Positions 62,569 to 64,000 of a stretch of DNA of 64,000 nt are shown here, piece by piece (the first letter of the stretch is position 1; each line of letters opens with the position of its first letter). The notes under the pieces are model-generated. The model did no database searches and had not been told where the DNA came from. It saw nothing but the letters and a program-made list of their open reading frames with translations. The position numbers and the translations under genes are program-made. Origin of the DNA: DATKLL01 sp035542475 (GTDB taxonomy: Bacteria > Desulfobacterota > Syntrophia > Syntrophales > UBA2185). The stretch lies in assembly GCA_035542475.1 (NCBI GenBank), contig DATKLL010000194.1, positions 1 through 64,000 of the forward strand, written 5' to 3'.

Positions 62569-62715
62569 CTGAAACTCCTTTTTGAAATAGGTTGTGATAT
62601 TGGTTAAATGTTCGATAACTTTTTCTTATTTGTCAAGAAAAAATAAAGCTGTGGGGCAGGTCTTGACCCCATCTCATTTTCTTATTGCCTTAAAAGAAGG
62701 TGGATGCCTGTTCGG

Positions 62716-64000
62716 TTATTCCAGATTATTCAATGTTTCAGGAATGATTTCAGAGAGTGCCGGGAAGATATGCATATTGTCTGTGATTGATTTTACGTCT
62801 CCCCCACGGGCCATGGCATTCGCGACCTCCTGGATGAGAATGGCCGCTTCAGGACCGATTATGTGAAAACCAAGAATCTTTTCTGTCTTTTTTTCCACGA
62901 TCGCCTTCGCGAAGCTTTCTTTTTCCATCATGGCATCCCCCATGACTACATCGGAATAAGTTGCACGGCCCACAAGGATTTTGTAGCTCTTCGAAGCCTC
63001 CTCTTCAGTGAGACCTACTGCGGCGATCTGCGGGCGCGTAAAGACGGCGTGAGGGACGACACCAAAGTTGAATGAAATTTTTTTGCGGTATGTGGCATTG
63101 TGCCAGGCGATGCGCTGCTCCATGTCACCTGCGTGGGTAAACATCTGGTGGCCGATGGCATCGCCAAGGGCCCAGATATTACTTTTGTTAGTCAGTAGGG
63201 TGTTGTCCACCTTAATGTATTTGGCTTCATTCGTCTCCACCTCAGTTTTATGAACGTCAAGAAGATCCGCATTGGATACCCGACCGGCAGCGACCAGTAC
63301 ACTTGTGCCGTTGAGTACCTTCTCATAGCCCGTCTCGACATTTTTTAAGATTACCGTGTAGAGTCGGCCCTTCTCCCAAACCTCCACTGTTTCCCAGTTA
63401 GTCAGGATGTCCATGCGTTTTGAGAGTTCCTTTCTCAGATACTCCGATATCTCTGGTTCTTCATTGGGAAGGAGCCTGCTCTGTCTCTGTACCACGGTTA
63501 CCTTTGTTCCCAGGGCCGCAAAAAAGTGTGCGTATTCTACTCCGACGTAGCCGCCGCCGATGATGATCATACTTTCCGGCCTTTCCCGGAGATTGATTAC
63601 ATTTTCATTGGTAAGATAGCTGATCTTCTCAAGGCCCTTGATCAGCGGGATGAGGGGACGGGCTCCGGAAGCGATGAAAATCTTCTGGCCTTTGATCGTT
63701 TGCTTTCCGACCTTCAGTGTGTAGTCATCGACAAATCGCGCTTCGTCGTTGTAAAAATCCATTCCTTCCGAGCTTTCAACCTCATTTTTCATCCATGTCC
63801 GGCTCTCTTCGATGGTTGCCTTCATTCGATCCATGATGGCAGGAAAATTGACCTGCTTCACTTCCGCCTCGATTCCGAATTTTCCTGCTTCCTTGATATC
63901 GGCGATCCTGTCCGCATTGTAGATCAGCATCTTCGAAGGGATGCACCCTACATTGACGCAGGTCCCCCCCATGTTTCCCTTGTCGATGAGAGCGACTTTC
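62716..64000 (-). CDS. dihydrolipoyl dehydrogenase-like flavoprotein (partial)
   Basis: 428 visible residues; the frame runs off the right edge, so the FAD-binding start is missing. The redox-active pair is in GGTCVNVGCIPSK. NAD site IIIGGGYVGVEYAHFF (~170) and the second FAD motif NIWALGDAIG (~270) follow. The C-terminal dimer loop reads MHIFPALSEIIPE, where lipoamide dehydrogenases normally have HPT/HPA with a catalytic histidine before the proline; here it is phenylalanine. The natural disulfide substrate is therefore uncertain. Confidence 0.85.
   Translation of the reverse strand, partial: KVALIDKGNMGGTCVNVGCIPSKMLIYNADRIADIKEAGKFGIEAEVKQVNFPAIMDRMKATIEESRTWMKNEVESSEGMDFYNDEARFVDDYTLKVGKQTIKGQKIFIASGARPLIPLIKGLEKISYLTNENVINLRERPESMIIIGGGYVGVEYAHFFAALGTKVTVVQRQSRLLPNEEPEISEYLRKELSKRMDILTNWETVEVWEKGRLYTVILKNVETGYEKVLNGTSVLVAAGRVSNADLLDVHKTEVETNEAKYIKVDNTLLTNKSNIWALGDAIGHQMFTHAGDMEQRIAWHNATYRKKISFNFGVVPHAVFTRPQIAAVGLTEEEASKSYKILVGRATYSDVVMGDAMMEKESFAKAIVEKKTEKILGFHIIGPEAAILIQEVANAMARGGDVKSITDNMHIFPALSEIIPETLNNLE

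Overview
The window looks like chromosome from an anaerobic, probably syntrophic or fermentative deltaproteobacterium (Desulfobacterota, Syntrophales-like). This is inference from gene content: acyl-CoA and CoA-transfer enzymes, a phosphotransbutyrylase/butyrate kinase set, a tungsten-type aldehyde ferredoxin oxidoreductase with its own polyferredoxin, many small Fe-S proteins, PEP-CTERM proteins and a predicted selenoprotein. I found no rRNA, tRNA, CRISPR array, transposase or phage gene.

Layout. 0-10.5 kb: small single genes (FAD oxidoreductase, NAD-kinase-like, HD domain, two HEPN-like proteins, EFR1 flavodoxin-ferredoxin, monooxygenase, cupin, DUF1523, nitroreductase, thioesterase) separated by dense mosaics of short palindromic intergenic repeats. 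10.5-13.2 kb: an AT-rich cassette with two PEP-CTERM proteins, a pentapeptide protein, a secreted rhodanese and a small basic protein. Its two leftward transcription units share the same arrangement of a sigma-54-like promoter and two copies of an 18-base motif. 13.2-23.2 kb: DUF362 ferredoxin, a MarR regulator with its own operator next to a crotonase-fold gene, an FGE-sulfatase-domain protein, methyltransferase, MFS transporter, PanE-like reductase, CaiB/BaiF CoA transferase and a DsbA/FrnE-like selenoprotein. 23.5-31.4 kb: DUF2284, two phosphate acyltransferases, butyrate kinase, acyl-CoA dehydrogenase, patatin, YCII and NUDIX. 31.5-46.1 kb: a hybrid histidine kinase, a REC-PAS-GGDEF protein, OYE-type enoyl reductase, two MBL hydrolases, a BON lipoprotein under a CRP-like site, a Dcu transporter and Fe-S proteins. 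46-57 kb: S1-domain protein, Na/Pi cotransporter, the alcohol dehydrogenase-AOR fusion with polyferredoxin, an RHH-PilZ protein and GNAT proteins. 57.8-64 kb: EamA transporter, CHASE2 adenylate cyclase, M48 protease plus SH3 partner, and a dihydrolipoyl-dehydrogenase-like flavoprotein cut by the window edge.

How the genes may work together. The fusion enzyme at 50.3-53.5 kb could oxidise an alcohol to an aldehyde and then to an acid, passing electrons to NAD(P) and to ferredoxin, or run in reverse. The ptb-ptb-buk set could turn acyl-CoA into acid plus ATP. Crotonase, acyl-CoA dehydrogenase, CoA transferase and enoyl reductase supply acyl-CoA chemistry. A class III cyclase with adenylate-type residues and two CRP-like palindromes suggest cAMP signalling; the GGDEF and RHH-PilZ proteins suggest c-di-GMP signalling. 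The strongest novelty candidates are the ADH-AOR fusion, the in-frame TGA of the DsbA-like protein, the sigma-54/18-mer PEP-CTERM regulon, and two apparently leaderless regulated genes.
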